Shown here piece after piece: positions 1-11,459 of a stretch of 64,000 nt of DNA. Location: contig ML677364.1 of the NCBI GenBank assembly GCA_007922305.1, forward strand, positions 19,823,326-19,887,325, read 5' to 3'. The notes beneath the pieces were generated by a model. It saw nothing but the letters and a program-made list of their open reading frames with translations. It did not search any database and was not told the DNA's origin. The translations under genes were made by a program, and so were the position numbers. Numbering within the stretch: position 1 is the stretch's first letter; the number at the start of each line of letters is the position of its first letter. This stretch comes from Dermatemys mawii. Taxonomy: Eukaryota; Chordata; Testudines; Dermatemydidae.

Positions 1-119
1 GTATATTACAGGCCACTAACACTACTCAGCACTCCACACTAAACCAACAACCAAAATTAGACCAAAGTATTACAGCCGAAGGAGACTAGACTATTATATG
101 TCAGAGCCAGAAAATAGGA

Positions 120-900
120 AGGTCTGAGGTGCAACAGTGCCTGAGGCCTCCACAGAGTCAGCAACATGATTATGTGAGATATATCCAGATAATCCTGGCA
201 AATGACCCACACCATAGAAGAAGGTGAAAAAAACCAAGGTCACTTGCAATCTGACTTTGGGGGAAAATTTATTTTTGACTCTACAAATGACAATCAGACA
301 GACCCTGAGCATATGAACAAGAACCAGTCAGTTCAGTACCGGAGAGAAGGAATGCTTGCAGCCATCTCAGAGCCCTGGCCCTCCCCATCCAGTGTCCCAT
401 CTCCAGCTGTGGTCATACCTGATGCTTCAGAAGGAGGTAAAAAAAAAACCCTTGCTCAACACCGGAGGTGGCCAGCTGAAACCCTGAAGCAAAGTTTTAG
501 AGAATATAAAACATAAAGTGGAAATAAGCCCCAGGGTTGTTGAGTGCTGCCCCCTACTATCACAAGTAACCCTGTCATATTACTGTCATAAAATTTGTCC
601 AGCGCTCTCTTGACACTAATTATTTGCCCCCACAACTCTTACTGGGAGACTGTTCCAAAACCTCACTCCTCTGAGCGTTAGAAGTCTAACATCCAGCAGC
701 CTGACTTTGTTGCTGGTTAGTTTATATCCATTTATTCTTGTGCCAACATTGTCCTTTAGCTTAAATAACTCTTCACCATCCCTGGAATTTACCCCATAAT
801 ACATTTATAGAAAGCAATCAATATCCCCTCTCAGCCTCCATTCTGCCAGACTAAACAAGCCAAGCTCTTCCAGTCTCCTCTTAAGGAAAGGGTTCCCCTG
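120..900 (-). mobile_element. CR1 LINE fragment (3' part, antisense)
   Basis: The reverse complement reads as the end of a CR1 non-LTR reverse transcriptase followed by its 3' region. Positions 804-616 encode a 62-residue stretch containing NVGTRINGYKL and RGVRFWNSLP, which I recognise as the conserved C-terminal part of the CR1 pol protein. The stretch at 190-275 matches the CR1 3' UTR also present at 7,072-7,455. The copy is 5'-truncated and has a deletion around 320-560. It is a dead copy with no host role. Confidence 0.8.
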
Positions 901-2017
901 ATGCTGTTTAGTGAATGAAGCAACGCACAAAATGGTGAGCAGTGAGTGAAACGGGGGTTCTCTCATTGAACAGAGAGAATAAAAATAAACATTGAACAAC
1001 TGATTCATCCAACCTGTGCACTGAGTAAGGGAGGAGTCCTGTAGAGAGTTTATAATATCAATGGCAAAATCATTTATCTTATAAATCAAACATATTATAA
1101 TGCATACACCTAAGGGCCAGAGTTAAGGCAGCACTAGTAACCATAATTTTAGTTTGTCCTGATTTTTGAATGTTTTACTTTGCAACCCAAATTTTTTAGC
1201 ATATTTTTACATAGCTAAAACTTGGCATAGATGTCTTTTTTCCTGTAGCTGACTGCTTTTTTCTTTTTTAGGGAAGAATATTTTTCAAATGCAGTAAAAG
1301 GATACTGCACTTTCTTCCCTGCTCCCAAAATTTCAAACATTTCTTATTTTGTTCTTTAGCAATTTCTTTGCCAATATTTCAAGTAAAGAAAACAGGACTT
1401 AGCATATAGTATAGTGCTTTATGTATGCCAAGCATGGCACAAATATCAGACTGTTGCTATTTTATCAAAGAGACAGATTCTTGAATAATAAAACTTCGGA
1501 CACTACTAATTTTCATGCTATGAAGAGGTGAGCTTCAACAGGAAGTTTAATGTTGACACATCCTTCAAGGCACTGTGCAGTGTCACACTTCCTGTTGACT
1601 CAAACACATACACTCACAAGAACAGATTGCATACAGTAAGGCTAAGAAAGAAGCCAACCTACATTACACCAGCATCCATCCTGTGTTTATTTTATAGGTT
1701 ATTTATAGTGATAGTTTAAAAATATTATCCCAAAGCCTATCTTAGCACCGAAACAATACATTTTCCAATGTGTGAGCATAAAGAGAGAACCAAGATAATG
1801 CAGTAGTCAGGCTTTATTCCTTCCTCACATAGACAGTCCTATCTCATCAAGAACATCTTGGAAAAAAAAAAGCTCTAAATTGCCAGGTATTAACATATAC
1901 ATAATCATACTATGCCTCCCTTTATTGGGAAGTGTTCTGTTGTAACATACATGGTACCACAAGGAAAATGACTGACAGAGATCTATCTCCCCATATTATG
2001 AAACGGTCTGCTATATA
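901..2017. other. Unassigned AT-rich sequence
   Basis: No reading frame or repeat family is recognised. The only structure seen is a 12-bp inverted repeat (TCAACAGGAAGT at 1,535-1,546 and its complement at 1,587-1,598), which is probably chance or an old element remnant. Confidence 0.5.
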
Positions 2018-2243
2018 CAGCGGTCCTCAGACTTTTGTACAGGTGACCCCTTTCACATAGCAAGCCTCTGAGTGTGACCCCCACTTATAAATTAAAAACA
2101 CTTTTTAATATATTTAACACCATTATAAATGCTGGAGGCAAAGTGGTGCTTAGGGTGAAGGCTGACAGCTCATGACCCCTCTCCCCCATTTAATAACCTC
2201 GCAACCTCTTCAGGGGTCTCAACTCTCAGTTTGAGAACTCCTG
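2018..2243. mobile_element. hAT-type MITE
   Basis: The block starts CAGCGGTCCTCAGACTT and ends with the related inverted sequence AGTTTGAGAACTCCTG, giving imperfect terminal inverted repeats. Flanks GCTATATA (left) and GCTATAAC (right, offset by one base) look like a degraded 8-bp target duplication. It is about 226 bp and non-coding. The same TIR family recurs at 56,635-56,906. Confidence 0.65.
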
Positions 2244-2326
2244 GGCTATAACAATAGATGTGCCATTCTCTGCTACTCTCTGAATATTTTTTTCCATTTG
2301 TCCCATGATATGATTAGGCTCTGAAC

Positions 2327-2908
2327 TAGAACTGAGCAAAATTATTCAATTATTTCAGAAAACAGAATTTTTACTGAAAAATATATTTTTCAAAACTCAG
2401 AAATTATTCACAAATTTGGGTCCAACTTGACAAATGGTTTGGGCCAAAAGTAACCCTAGCTTTTTAACTCAAAATGTTCCTTCAGTTTTTAAAGACATTT
2501 GTTTCAACCTTCATAGAATTTCAGGGTTGGAAGGGACTTTAGGAGATCATCTAGTCCAACCTCCTGCTTAAAGCAGGACCAATTCCCAATTAAATCCTCC
2601 AACAGATTTTTTTTGCCCCATATCCTTAAATGGCCTCCTCAGGGACTGAAATTTGGCAAATTTAAAAAAAAAATCACAAAAAGGGTGAAAAGCACCCAAA
2701 AAGAGGGCTGAATCAAAATGAAAAGTTTGAAAAAATATGTTTCCAGTCAACCCAAAACATTTTGGTCAATTCAAAATTAATATTTTTAAAATTTTTAGTT
2801 CAACAAAAAAATTAATAAAAATGGTATCAGTTGAAATTGAACCCAATTTTTTTTTCCAGATACTTTGTTTTGGCACAAACTAAACAAGCACGTATTGGTT
2901 CAGCTCTA
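2327..2908. mobile_element. Non-autonomous DNA transposon, TIR TAGARCTG type
   Basis: Left end TAGAACTGAGCA and right end GGTTCAGCTCTA form inverted repeats matching at 9 of 12 positions. The interior is A/T-rich and non-coding. A SINE fragment on the minus strand (about 2,513-2,660) lies inside, so it probably inserted later. A relative with similar ends lies at 22,791-23,204. The superfamily is uncertain, possibly hAT. Confidence 0.5.
2513..2660 (-). repeat. tRNA-derived SINE fragment with CR1-like tail
   Basis: The minus strand reads as the tail half of the SINE seen more completely at 34,508-34,685: the complement of CATAGAATTTCAGGGTTGGA, then the region resembling GGCCATTTAAGGATATGGGG. 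The tRNA-like head is missing. It is nested inside the element at 2,327-2,908. Confidence 0.6.
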
Positions 2909-4004
2909 CTCAGGAAAGATATATTGCAGATGAACCAGGCACTGATCCTTCTGAGTCACATGCTTGCACAACCATGCCCCTTGCTGGTGGGCACCACATA
3001 CCGATAACGGCTGGCTGCATTGGAACCAGTCCCATCACTCAGCAGGAGACATTTGAGTTAAGAGATGTATAGAGACTCTTCCTGGCCACCTGATCAAATA
3101 GAGAAGGGGGTCCAACATTATGTTCTTCCTGTACCCCTATGCCACTCCCCTTCGTTTAGGCACTACAGCCACAAGCAGTTCCTGGAGGGGATGCGGGGAC
3201 TCCTGGATTCTTCCTTCCCCCAACACTCCTGGTGCTTTTGGTTCTCAACTGGGGAAGGAGGGAAGAGGCATTGGGCTCCCCATCCCTCCACTGAAGAGAG
3301 TCAGAGTAAGGAGTCATCTCTCTCTCCCCCTGTGTCTCCTCTGTCCATCTTTGTGTGTCACACACAGGGTGAGCCTGGTTGACTGGTATAAAAATTCCCT
3401 ACTTGTTTTTCCCCTTCCCTTAGCCTGTGTCTACTTATCCGTCTGCCCTTAGGCAGGGAGCAATCCAGAGCCCCTGCTTGAAGATCTGGAAAATGCTTAG
3501 CACATTGTAGGCACTACCATAAGCAAATCAATAGTACTAGAATGGGTGGGGGGCATGAAAGATGGAGGGAAAGGTAATAAGACAGTGAAAGAGAGAGCAA
3601 GTGATGAAGATGAGGCAATAATTAATGCAAGATATAGAACATATGAGGAAGGAGACAGTCAATGGAGAGGAAGGAGGGAGTGGGAAGAAAGGAGCATATC
3701 GGTGAATTACCATGACAGTAAAAAATGAGGGGGAGAGAATGGGAGTGAGATAAATTGAGCATATTTAGTAAGTTTCAAATGTTAAGCTCTGACAGTCACT
3801 CTTTCCACATTCACATATAAATAAATAGAGGGAACATTGGATTCAGTTAGGGGTATCCATGGCATAATGGGAGATGACAGTTGGGAGGATTTGGATTGTT
3901 TGTGTGTCAGAAAGGGCCTGAGACTTAAAGAATGTGCAAGTTACTGGGTATGTTAACAGCTAGTAAAACAGAATAAAATGAAGTTGATATTTCACCATTC
4001 CAAG
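2909..4004. other. Unassigned sequence with a possible L2/MIR tail
   Basis: No gene is seen. Positions 3,440-3,535 resemble the 3' end of an L2/MIR-type element (AATGCTTAGCACATTGTAGG). Positions 3,545-3,750 are purine-rich (GGA/GAA runs). The open frames here are short and unlike any protein I know. Confidence 0.4.
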
Positions 4005-4060
4005 GAAACAAATAAACCGGTTAGTCTCTAAGGTGCCACAAGTATTCCTCGTCTTATTAA
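4005..4060 (+). mobile_element. Penelope-like element 3' end scrap
   Basis: GGTTAGTCTCTAAGGTGCCA at 4,019-4,038 is the conserved 3' terminal motif shared with the PLE copies at 10,631-10,837 and 19,928-21,606. Only about 55 bp remain. Confidence 0.6.
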
Positions 4061-4399
4061 AGGAATTGAGTTGTGTTCTCTGGGGTGCAAAGATTCAGAA
4101 CATCCTAAGCATTGGGAAACAAGAGCTGTAGTCCAAAGTCTGAAACATGGAAACTAACTGATTCAGTTTGAGGAACCAATAAAACTACAATTCTGCAGGT
4201 TGACAGTGTTGTCAAGGACATTGAAATACACATTGGCAGCATTGGTTGTGAACAGATATAGAGAAGCTGTGTATGACAATGTTGTCAAAATATGCCAGTG
4301 CTCCTGGTATGCTAGCCAGGATGGAGGTGATAAATTTCTGAAAGCAACTAGAGGCAGAATCTCATCCAAAAGACATTCATTGGTAATGAAAGAAAGCTT

Positions 4400-5780
4400 T
4401 ACTGGAGATTATAGCAATCAGGTTGTTTTATTTAAAACATAAAAGGCAATAAGAAAAGGTTTTATAAACACATCAGACACAAGAGACAGATGAAGGAAAA
4501 TGTAAGTCCATTACTTAGAGGGAAAGGAGAGTTAATAACAGTGAACATCGAAAAGACTGAGATGTTTAATCCCTATTTTGCTTCACTAAAAAGCTGATTT
4601 GTAACAAGATTCTTAACACAATTAATATTAACAACAAGGCAGAAGGAATGCAAGCCAAAATAGGAAAAGAATAGGTTAAACCGACAATTTCCTGTAGCTG
4701 TAGATATGATATATCTTGATTTTAGTATGGTTCTTGACACAGTCCCACATGACATTCTCATTAGCAAACTAGGGAAATGTGGTCTAGATTAAATTACTAT
4801 AAAATGAGTGCACAACTGGTTGAAGGACCAGACTCAAAGAGTAGTTATCAAAGGTTTGCTGTCAAACTGCGGGGGGATGTATCTAGTGTGGGGTCCTGAA
4901 GTTGTCTGTCCTGGGTCCAGTACTAGTCAATATTTTCATTAATGACTTGGATAATAGAGTGCAGAGCAAGTTTATGAAATTCGCAGATGACACTAAAATG
5001 GGAGGAGTTGCTAGCACTTTGGAGGGCAGGATTAGAATTCAAAATAACCTTGATTAACTGGAGAAATGTCTGAATTTAACAATATGAAATTCAGGAAAGA
5101 CAAGTTTGAAGAATTACACTTAAGGAGGAAAAATCAAGTGCACAACTACAAAAATAGGAAATGACTAGTTTAGTCAGTAGTATTGAACAAAAGGATTTGG
5201 GGGATATAGTGGACCACAAACTGAATATGAGTCAACATATGATACAGTTGCGAGAAAGTATCTGTCTGGGGTATATTAACAGGAGTGTTGTATGTAAGAC
5301 ATGGGAGGTAATTGTCCTGCTTTGTTCAGCACTGGTAGGCCTCCACTGAAGTACTGTGTCCAGTTCTGGGCACTTTAAGAAAGATGTGGAGAAATTGGAG
5401 ACAGTCCAAAGGAGGGCAACAAAAATGACAGGCAGTTTAAAAAAACCTGACCTGAAGAAAAGTTTAAAAAACTGGGCATGTTTAGTCTTGGAAAACAAAG
5501 ACTGAGGAGGCACATGAAAAGATTACAATAAGGGCTGTTATACGGAGGACAGTGATGAATTGTTCTCCATGTCCACTGAAGATAGGACAAGTAGTAATCA
5601 GCTTAATCTGCAGCAAAGGAGATTTAGGCTAGACAGTAGAATAGTTAAGCACTGGAACACGCTTCTAAGGGAACTTGTGGAATCCCCATCACTGGAAGTT
5701 TTCACGTACAGTTTAGACAAACAGCTATCAGCACAGTGTGGGCTGGACAAGATTACCTCTTCAAGCCCTACATTTCCATG
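4400..5780 (+). mobile_element. CR1 LINE fragment, sense strand
   Basis: A decayed sense copy of the CR1 reverse transcriptase. Recognisable pieces in several frames are LDFSMVLDTVPHDILISKLG near 4,717-4,775, NIFINDLDN near 4,930, KFADDTKMGG near 4,980-5,010, LGDIVDHKLNMSQHM near 5,193-5,240 and LQQRRFRLDSRIVKHWNTLL near 5,610-5,670. The FADD box is the RT catalytic motif. Frameshifts and stops separate the pieces, so no active protein is made. The copy is 5'-truncated, as is usual for CR1. Confidence 0.85.
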
Positions 5781-6846
5781 ATTTTTAAATGCTTGGAGCT
5801 ACTCTGCATTTCTATGACAATTTAACCAGGACACAACACTGTTATTCACATGTAGATTAAATATTGTTCCCAACCATGAGGAATTATATCATTACATTTT
5901 ATTTTCTCAAGTATTTACCTTTGTGTTACATATATTTCTGCCATCTTTAAATATATGTATATATAAAAATAAATTAAACTAAAAATCCAGGTTGTGGTAA
6001 CTGATTCTGTGTGAGTAGTAAATGCTGGAGAGTAGACTATTGACTGCTGAGGGTGAATAATACAATTTATCTACTAATTTGTGTAGATAGGAACTTTTTA
6101 TGATAGAAAATTACACTGAAGCATGGGATCTCTCTCTCTCTCTGTATATATCCACTAGACGGATTTTTTACATATTGTTACATAACTTCATGTATGTCTT
6201 ATTTTTCCAGGAATAAAAATATGTTCAGCGCTTTACAATACACAAACTAAAGACAGTCTCTGCCTTGTCCACACTGGAAAGTGATACCAGCATACCCTGG
6301 TGTGACTTTAAACTGATACAGTTAAACCAGTGCAAATCCCTCCATGGACACTCTTATTCCTAATAATAATAACAGCTTTTTGCAGTATAGCTTAAGATGA
6401 TTGGGAACAGGTTTATTAAACTGAAATAATCAGCTCTTAGACCAAAACAACAGCATCCACACAGGGATTTGCACAATTTAACTAAATAATCTTTAAAATT
6501 ATTTAAATTAAACTGGAGCAATGTACCCATATATAGTACAAAGGCTTAGAGTAAAATGAAGGGCCACCCAAAAGATGGGACACACTGGAAAATCAGAGGT
6601 CAAGATTAGTTAGGGTATTGCTTCTTCTTGTTATTGTTATATTTATTAAAATTTTAATCTCATTTCCTCTGGGCCATGCAAAAAAATAAAAGCTTTAAAA
6701 GGCACTTAACTGAAGAGCTGGGATTAGCTCAGCAAACTGGGATGGGAAGGGCATTTCATGCTTTAAACTCCTTCTGGCATACAGAGTGACTCCTGCTAAA
6801 AGAGGGTGATCTAGAGTCTACTTTTCATGCACAGTTACAGAGTTGT
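5781..6846. other. Unassigned sequence with short CT repeat
   Basis: AT-rich DNA without recognisable coding. A (CT)n run occupies about 6,129-6,143. Positions 6,270-6,300 (CCTTGTCCACACTGG) resemble the end of a Harbinger-type MITE like those at 18,025 and 50,764, but no matching second end is clear. Confidence 0.4.
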
Positions 6847-7061
6847 CAAGAATCAGAGGGGTAGCCGTGTTAGTCTGGAATTGCAGAAGTGACAAAGAGT
6901 CCTGTGGCATCTTAAAGACTAACTGAAGTTTTAGAGCATAAGCTTTCGTGGGCTAATACCCACTTTGTCGGATGCATGCATCCGACGAAGTGGGTACTAG
7001 CCCACAAAAGCTTATGCTCTAAAACTTCAGTTAGTCTTTAAGGTGCCACAGGACTCTTCAT
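6847..7061. mobile_element. Penelope-like element, fold-back copy
   Basis: Two inverted copies of the PLE 3' end meet at a perfect 20-bp palindrome (GTCGGATGCATGCATCCGAC, 6,967-6,986). The arms are about 84 bp each (6,893-6,976 and 6,977-7,060). The left arm carries about 40 extra bases of the true 3' terminus that the right arm lacks, the same asymmetry as in the longer copy at 19,928-21,606. Flanks TACAGAGTTGT and TATAGAGTTAT look like an aged 11-bp target duplication. It has no coding capacity. Confidence 0.7.
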
Positions 7062-7071
7062 TATAGAGTTA

Positions 7072-7455
7072 TAGACTCATAGACTTAAAGGTCAAAAGGG
7101 ACCATTATAATCATCTAGTGAGTCTGACCTCCTGCACAACGGAGGCCACAGAATGTCACCTACCTCCTCTTGTAATAAACCCCTAACCTATGTCTGAGCT
7201 GTTGAAGTCCCCAAATCATGGTTTAAAGACTTCAAGGTGCAGAGAACCTCCAGCAAGTGACCCGTGCCCCAAGCTGCAGAGGAAGGTGAAAAAACCCCCA
7301 GGACCTCTGCCAATCTGCCCTGGAGGAAAATTCCTTCCCCACCCCAGTCAGCTAAACCTTGATCATGTGGGCAAGACTCACCAGCCAGACACCCAGGAAA
7401 GAATTCTCTGGAGTAACTCAGATCCCACCCCATCTAACATCCCATCACAGGCCAG
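7072..7455 (-). mobile_element. CR1 LINE 3' region, antisense
   Basis: Long match in the antisense direction to the CR1 3' region also found at 190-275, including CAAGTGACCCGTGCCCCAAG and the block around GAATTCTCTGGAGTAACTCA. It is non-coding; the frames across it are by-products. Confidence 0.75.
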
Positions 7456-8061
7456 TGGGCATATTTACCACTTCCCACCCACTGACTGCCCCCCTCAGAA
7501 CCCTCAACCCATCCAACCTCCCCTGCTCCTGGTCCCCTGACTGCCCCCTCCCAGGACCCCCTGCTCCTAACCACCTCCCCGGGACCCCAACCCTTATCCT
7601 CCACCCCCTCCCTGTTCCCTGACTGCCCCAACCCCTATCCACACCACTGGTTCCTGACAGGACCCCCCGGGACTCCCATAACTATCCAACACCCCTCTCC
7701 ATTCCCTATCCCCTGACTGCCTCTCCCCAGAACCTCCACCCCATCCAACTTCCCCCTGCTCTATGTTCCCTGACTGCTCCTGGGGACTCCCTGCCCCTAA
7801 TCCAACCCCCCTTACCATGCCACTCAGAGCACCAGGACTGGCCATGCGGGGTAGCTGCCAGAGGCAACCGCGCATTCTAGAGCACTAGAGCAGGCTGGCG
7901 GCTTTCACAGCTCCTGGCGTCATGGCAAGTTGAGGCTGCAGGGGAGGGGAGACAGCAGAAGAGTGGCCAGGGACTAGCCTCTTGAGCAAGAAGCTCAAAG
8001 GTGGGGCAGGAGGGTCCCGTGGACCAGCTGTAGCCCATGGATCACAGTTTGCCCAACTCTG
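7456..8061. mobile_element. hAT-type element, right part with C-rich degenerate tandem repeats
   Basis: Positions 7,470-7,810 are built from degenerate units of about 50-65 bp around TTCCCTGACTGCCCC. The right end CACAGTTTGCCCAACTCTG (to 8,061) is the inverted terminal repeat of the element seen complete at 62,710-63,352, which has the same C-rich interior. The left terminal repeat is missing, so this copy is truncated where it meets CR1. Open frames on both strands reflect the C-rich composition. Confidence 0.6.
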
Positions 8062-8820
8062 GGCTAGACATAAGTGAGAGCTGCACCCAGTCCTCAAAAA
8101 CCTGATGATGTTCAACTACATGGGTTTAGGATGAGGGGAGAGTAAAAAGGGGTGGAGGAAGAGAAACTATTCAGTCATCAGGCAGCAAGGTGATTGGAGA
8201 CGTCTAGGAAGAAAGTGTGCGGTTTAGTGTTGATGGCGGAGACCCCAAGCCTAAGGTTTAAAGCTTGAATGGACATCATCCTTGTCACTCTGATGACACC
8301 TGTTTTGAACATCATATTCCAAGAGCTATTCCATTCTGCAGCTAACAGGAGATGCTGATCCTGTGGTGAAACCAACACACACCCTGCTTTCAGAAACCAA
8401 ATGCACCTGTATAATTATTAAATTAAATGCCCGTGTATAATTATACTACCACTTACTGGCATTTTTCCTCCTCCCATCATATCCAGCTGCAGCATTTTTA
8501 TTATAATTGAACCAGTATTTAGACATATCAGCTTTATTTTTCCATAATACTACAACAGTTAAATCATATATTTATAATTTTGGGTTTATATCAAAGACAA
8601 TCCATGTAATCCTAATAGCTCCAGTTATTAATTTCTTACAGTGGTGCCTGTAATTACAGCTATTTACAAAGTTAATATCCTGCTCCCAGTCTTAATAGCA
8701 GTGGATACTCATATTATTCACAAATTCAGTAAAATAGCTTGAAGGATTAGTGATTTCCAATATCTAATGTTTTGTATAACACAGGATCATAGCATTCTGT
8801 CTGGAATATCAATGGGATCT
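8062..8820. other. Unassigned sequence
   Basis: AT-rich sequence with no recognisable gene, RNA or repeat boundary. Confidence 0.4.
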
Positions 8821-9584
8821 CTCGCACAGTGTACCCATGTGTGATACAGAGGATCACTGGTGGGTCACTATTCTGTATCAGCAACTCATCAGGCCTGTTA
8901 TACTTACTAAACCTCACACATTGTTGTCATGACAAAAGGTGGCATGCAATACATCATTGTAAAACTCATAACTCACTGATCATTAATATTATTGCATGAT
9001 GTATGTGTGGATAACATATGCAAAATTACAACTGTGTGGAAATATTTGGCAAGCAATGCATAAGTTCAGGTGGCCCTATACAAAGGAATGTGTATTTGTT
9101 TATCTGACCAGCCTGGTCATCAGGCAGAGACAATGAAGGTACATTTACATAAAAGATAAATCAAGCCCTCAGCATAGCGAGAGGGAGAAAGAATCTCTTG
9201 CAGGGATCTGAACTTCAAATGATAAGCAATTTAAGCAACTGATTGTACATAATATTACACAAGTGTATCAAGTAGTGTCTATCTGAAAGCCTGTGACACA
9301 CTGGTGATGAATATAATTGTGAAAAGGTATGTGTTAGCACTATATGAGGAATTAGGAATACTCACTGATATTATGCTTTAACTCTGATCAAAAACAGAGA
9401 GAAACAGGAGGGAAGGTAGCATTGTGGAATAAAAACAATGGAAGCTCCATTTACATACAAATCACCTAGGAAATATGCAGTCCGCAGGAAAGGAAGGACA
9501 GTAGGAGGTCATTCTGCCTCTTGGAACAGGGCCAATGAACTCAGAAAGAGAAGGGGAAACAGAGAGCCATTTTGGCAACTAGGA

Positions 9585-10407
9585 CAGTGGTCACCAACCA
9601 GTAGATTGCAATCAACTGGTCAATCATGGAGCCTCTGTCAGTCGTCGCAATCTCTAGCTGCTAAAAGTCTGGCAACAGAGCAGGGCTAAGGCAGGCTCCC
9701 TGCCTGCCCTGGCCACATGCCACTCCCATCTTGCTGTGGGTGGGAGTGTGTAGGGGGGTTTCTGTGCACTGCTCATGCCTGAAGGCACCACTCCCGCATC
9801 TCCCATTGGCCAAGAACGGGGAACTGTGGCCAATGGGAGCTGCAGGGACAGTGCCTGCAGGGAGGGGCAGTGCACAGAGCCATGTGCCCTACCCACACTC
9901 CTCAGAGGCCACAGGGACATGTTGGCCACTTCTGGGAGTGGCACAGGGCCGGGGCAGGCAAGGAGCCTGTCTTAGTCCTGCTGCACTGACACCCAGCAGC
10001 CACCCAAGGTAAGAGCTGCCGGGTGGGAACTCGCACCCCTCCCTACCCGTACCCCAACCCTCTGCCCCAGTCCTGACTCTTCTCCCAGAGCCAGCACCCC
10101 ATACCTACTCCTGCACCCCAACACTCTTCCCCAGATCAGAGCCCCTCCTGCTCCTTGCCCTCAGATCAGCTGTGATCCCCCTCCCACACTGAAAACCCCT
10201 TGGCCCCAGCCCACAGCCTGTACTCCCTCCTGAACCCCAACCCCCGGCCTGAGCCCAGTGAAAGTGAGTGAGGGTCTGGGAGAGTGATTGACGGAGGAAA
10301 GGGAGAGTGAGTGAGAGGATGGGGCATCAGGGAAGGGGTGGATTAGATCCTGGGTTGCACTTAAATTCAAAAAGTGATCTTGTGCTTAAAAAGATTGGAG
10401 ACCACTG
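9585..10407. mobile_element. hAT-type non-autonomous element, 823 bp
   Basis: Terminal inverted repeats are CAGTGGTCACCAACC (left) and GATTGGAGACCACTG (right). Flanking 8-mers AACTAGGA (9,577-9,584) and ACCTAAGA (10,408-10,415) match at 6 of 8, as expected for an aged hAT duplication. The GC-rich interior contains a perfect 12-bp hairpin (CTCCCATTGGCC 9,800-9,811 with its complement 9,828-9,839) and C-rich degenerate repeats (10,030-10,250). No transposase coding is seen. Confidence 0.75.
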
Positions 10408-10630
10408 ACCTAAGACGACAAGGGAAAGCAGAAAATTGTACTTCTGTGGAAGGTCCTGACTGACAGAAGGTCAGCCAGTGCTGGGAAGAAGAAAGATTGG
10501 TAAGAAATCTATCATGAACAAAGACTGTAGCTTGTTAAGTTAACCTTAGCTACTAGAAAGCGTATTTTACTTTTATTTGCTTATAACCATTTTTGTCTTT
10601 ATCCCTTGTACGTGAACTCACTTAAAACCT

Positions 10631-10837
10631 TCCACCTGTACATATTTTCTGTGTGTATATATCTATATCTATCTATCTATATCTTACCTACTGTGTGTTC
10701 CATTCTATGCATCTGATTAAGTGGGCTATAGCACACGAAAGCTTATGCGGAAATAAATTTGTTAGTCTCTAAGGTGCCACAAGTACTCCTGTTCTTTTTA
10801 TGGATACAGACTAACAAGGCTGCTACTCTGAAACCTG
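10631..10837 (+). mobile_element. Penelope-like element, 5'-truncated copy with 13-bp TSD
   Basis: A 207-bp insertion ending in the full PLE 3' terminus (GACTAACAAGGCTGCTACTC, 10,809-10,828). It is bounded by a perfect 13-bp direct repeat TCACTTAAAACCT at 10,618-10,630 and 10,838-10,850. A TATC/TATA microsatellite (10,655-10,685) lies near its 5' side. It lacks coding sequence and splits the LTR-like block. Confidence 0.85.
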
Positions 10838-11459
10838 TCACTTAAAACCTATCTTTCTGTCAATACATTTGTTTTACTTGGAATTGAAATCAACCAGTGC
10901 TGTGTTTGAACTGTTTACTCCAGTAATAAGTTGTGCTTTTGTCTCTTTAAAGGAGCAGCAAACCTTCTTAGTTCTCTGAATGTTCCAGGAGAGAGCTGGA
11001 CACTTCAGGGAAGATGGTTTTAAGGAAATTTGGGACTGGGAGTGTGTTGGGGTCACCCACTAAGTTGTAACCCGGGGTAGTGGAAGTCAAGGTGGGGCTG
11101 TTGGGGAGTCAGAAGCACTGAACCAAGGCTGCACAGCACACACATACTCCGGGAGCTGCATGCTTGTCTGCTGACTGTTGGTGTCCAGGACGTGAGCCAC
11201 AGCAGCATAGCATTTAAGGCAGTCAGGGTTACAGGGCAGGCAGTGACATAACCCCTTATTGGTCTGGGTTGAATGTCATACCACGTTAGTGCCTTCGAGC
11301 CAGATTCTAACACCCTTACTCATGTTGGGTAGCAAATTACTCCATGAGAAGTCCCAGTGACTTCAACATGCTATTTGTGGAGCATGGTGTGACTCTAGCA
11401 GATCAGGTGCCAGCTCATGCCAAAGCCTCACTGAACAACCAATAGATGGAAACCCATCA

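Larger units (their letters stand above)
8821..11260 (+). mobile_element. Probable LTR-like repeat interrupted by two younger elements
   Basis: The non-coding sequence before 9,577, between 10,416 and 10,617, and after 10,850 reads as one broken block that I associate with turtle LTR-type repeats. It is interrupted by a hAT element (9,585-10,407) and a PLE (10,631-10,837), each with its own target duplication. No gag or pol coding is seen, so a solo LTR is the simplest idea. Boundaries are approximate and the class is not certain. Confidence 0.4.

Noticed and set aside
7190..7875. Several overlapping frames rich in proline or glycine
   Set aside because: They arise from the C-rich degenerate repeats of a hAT-type element and CR1 3' UTR.
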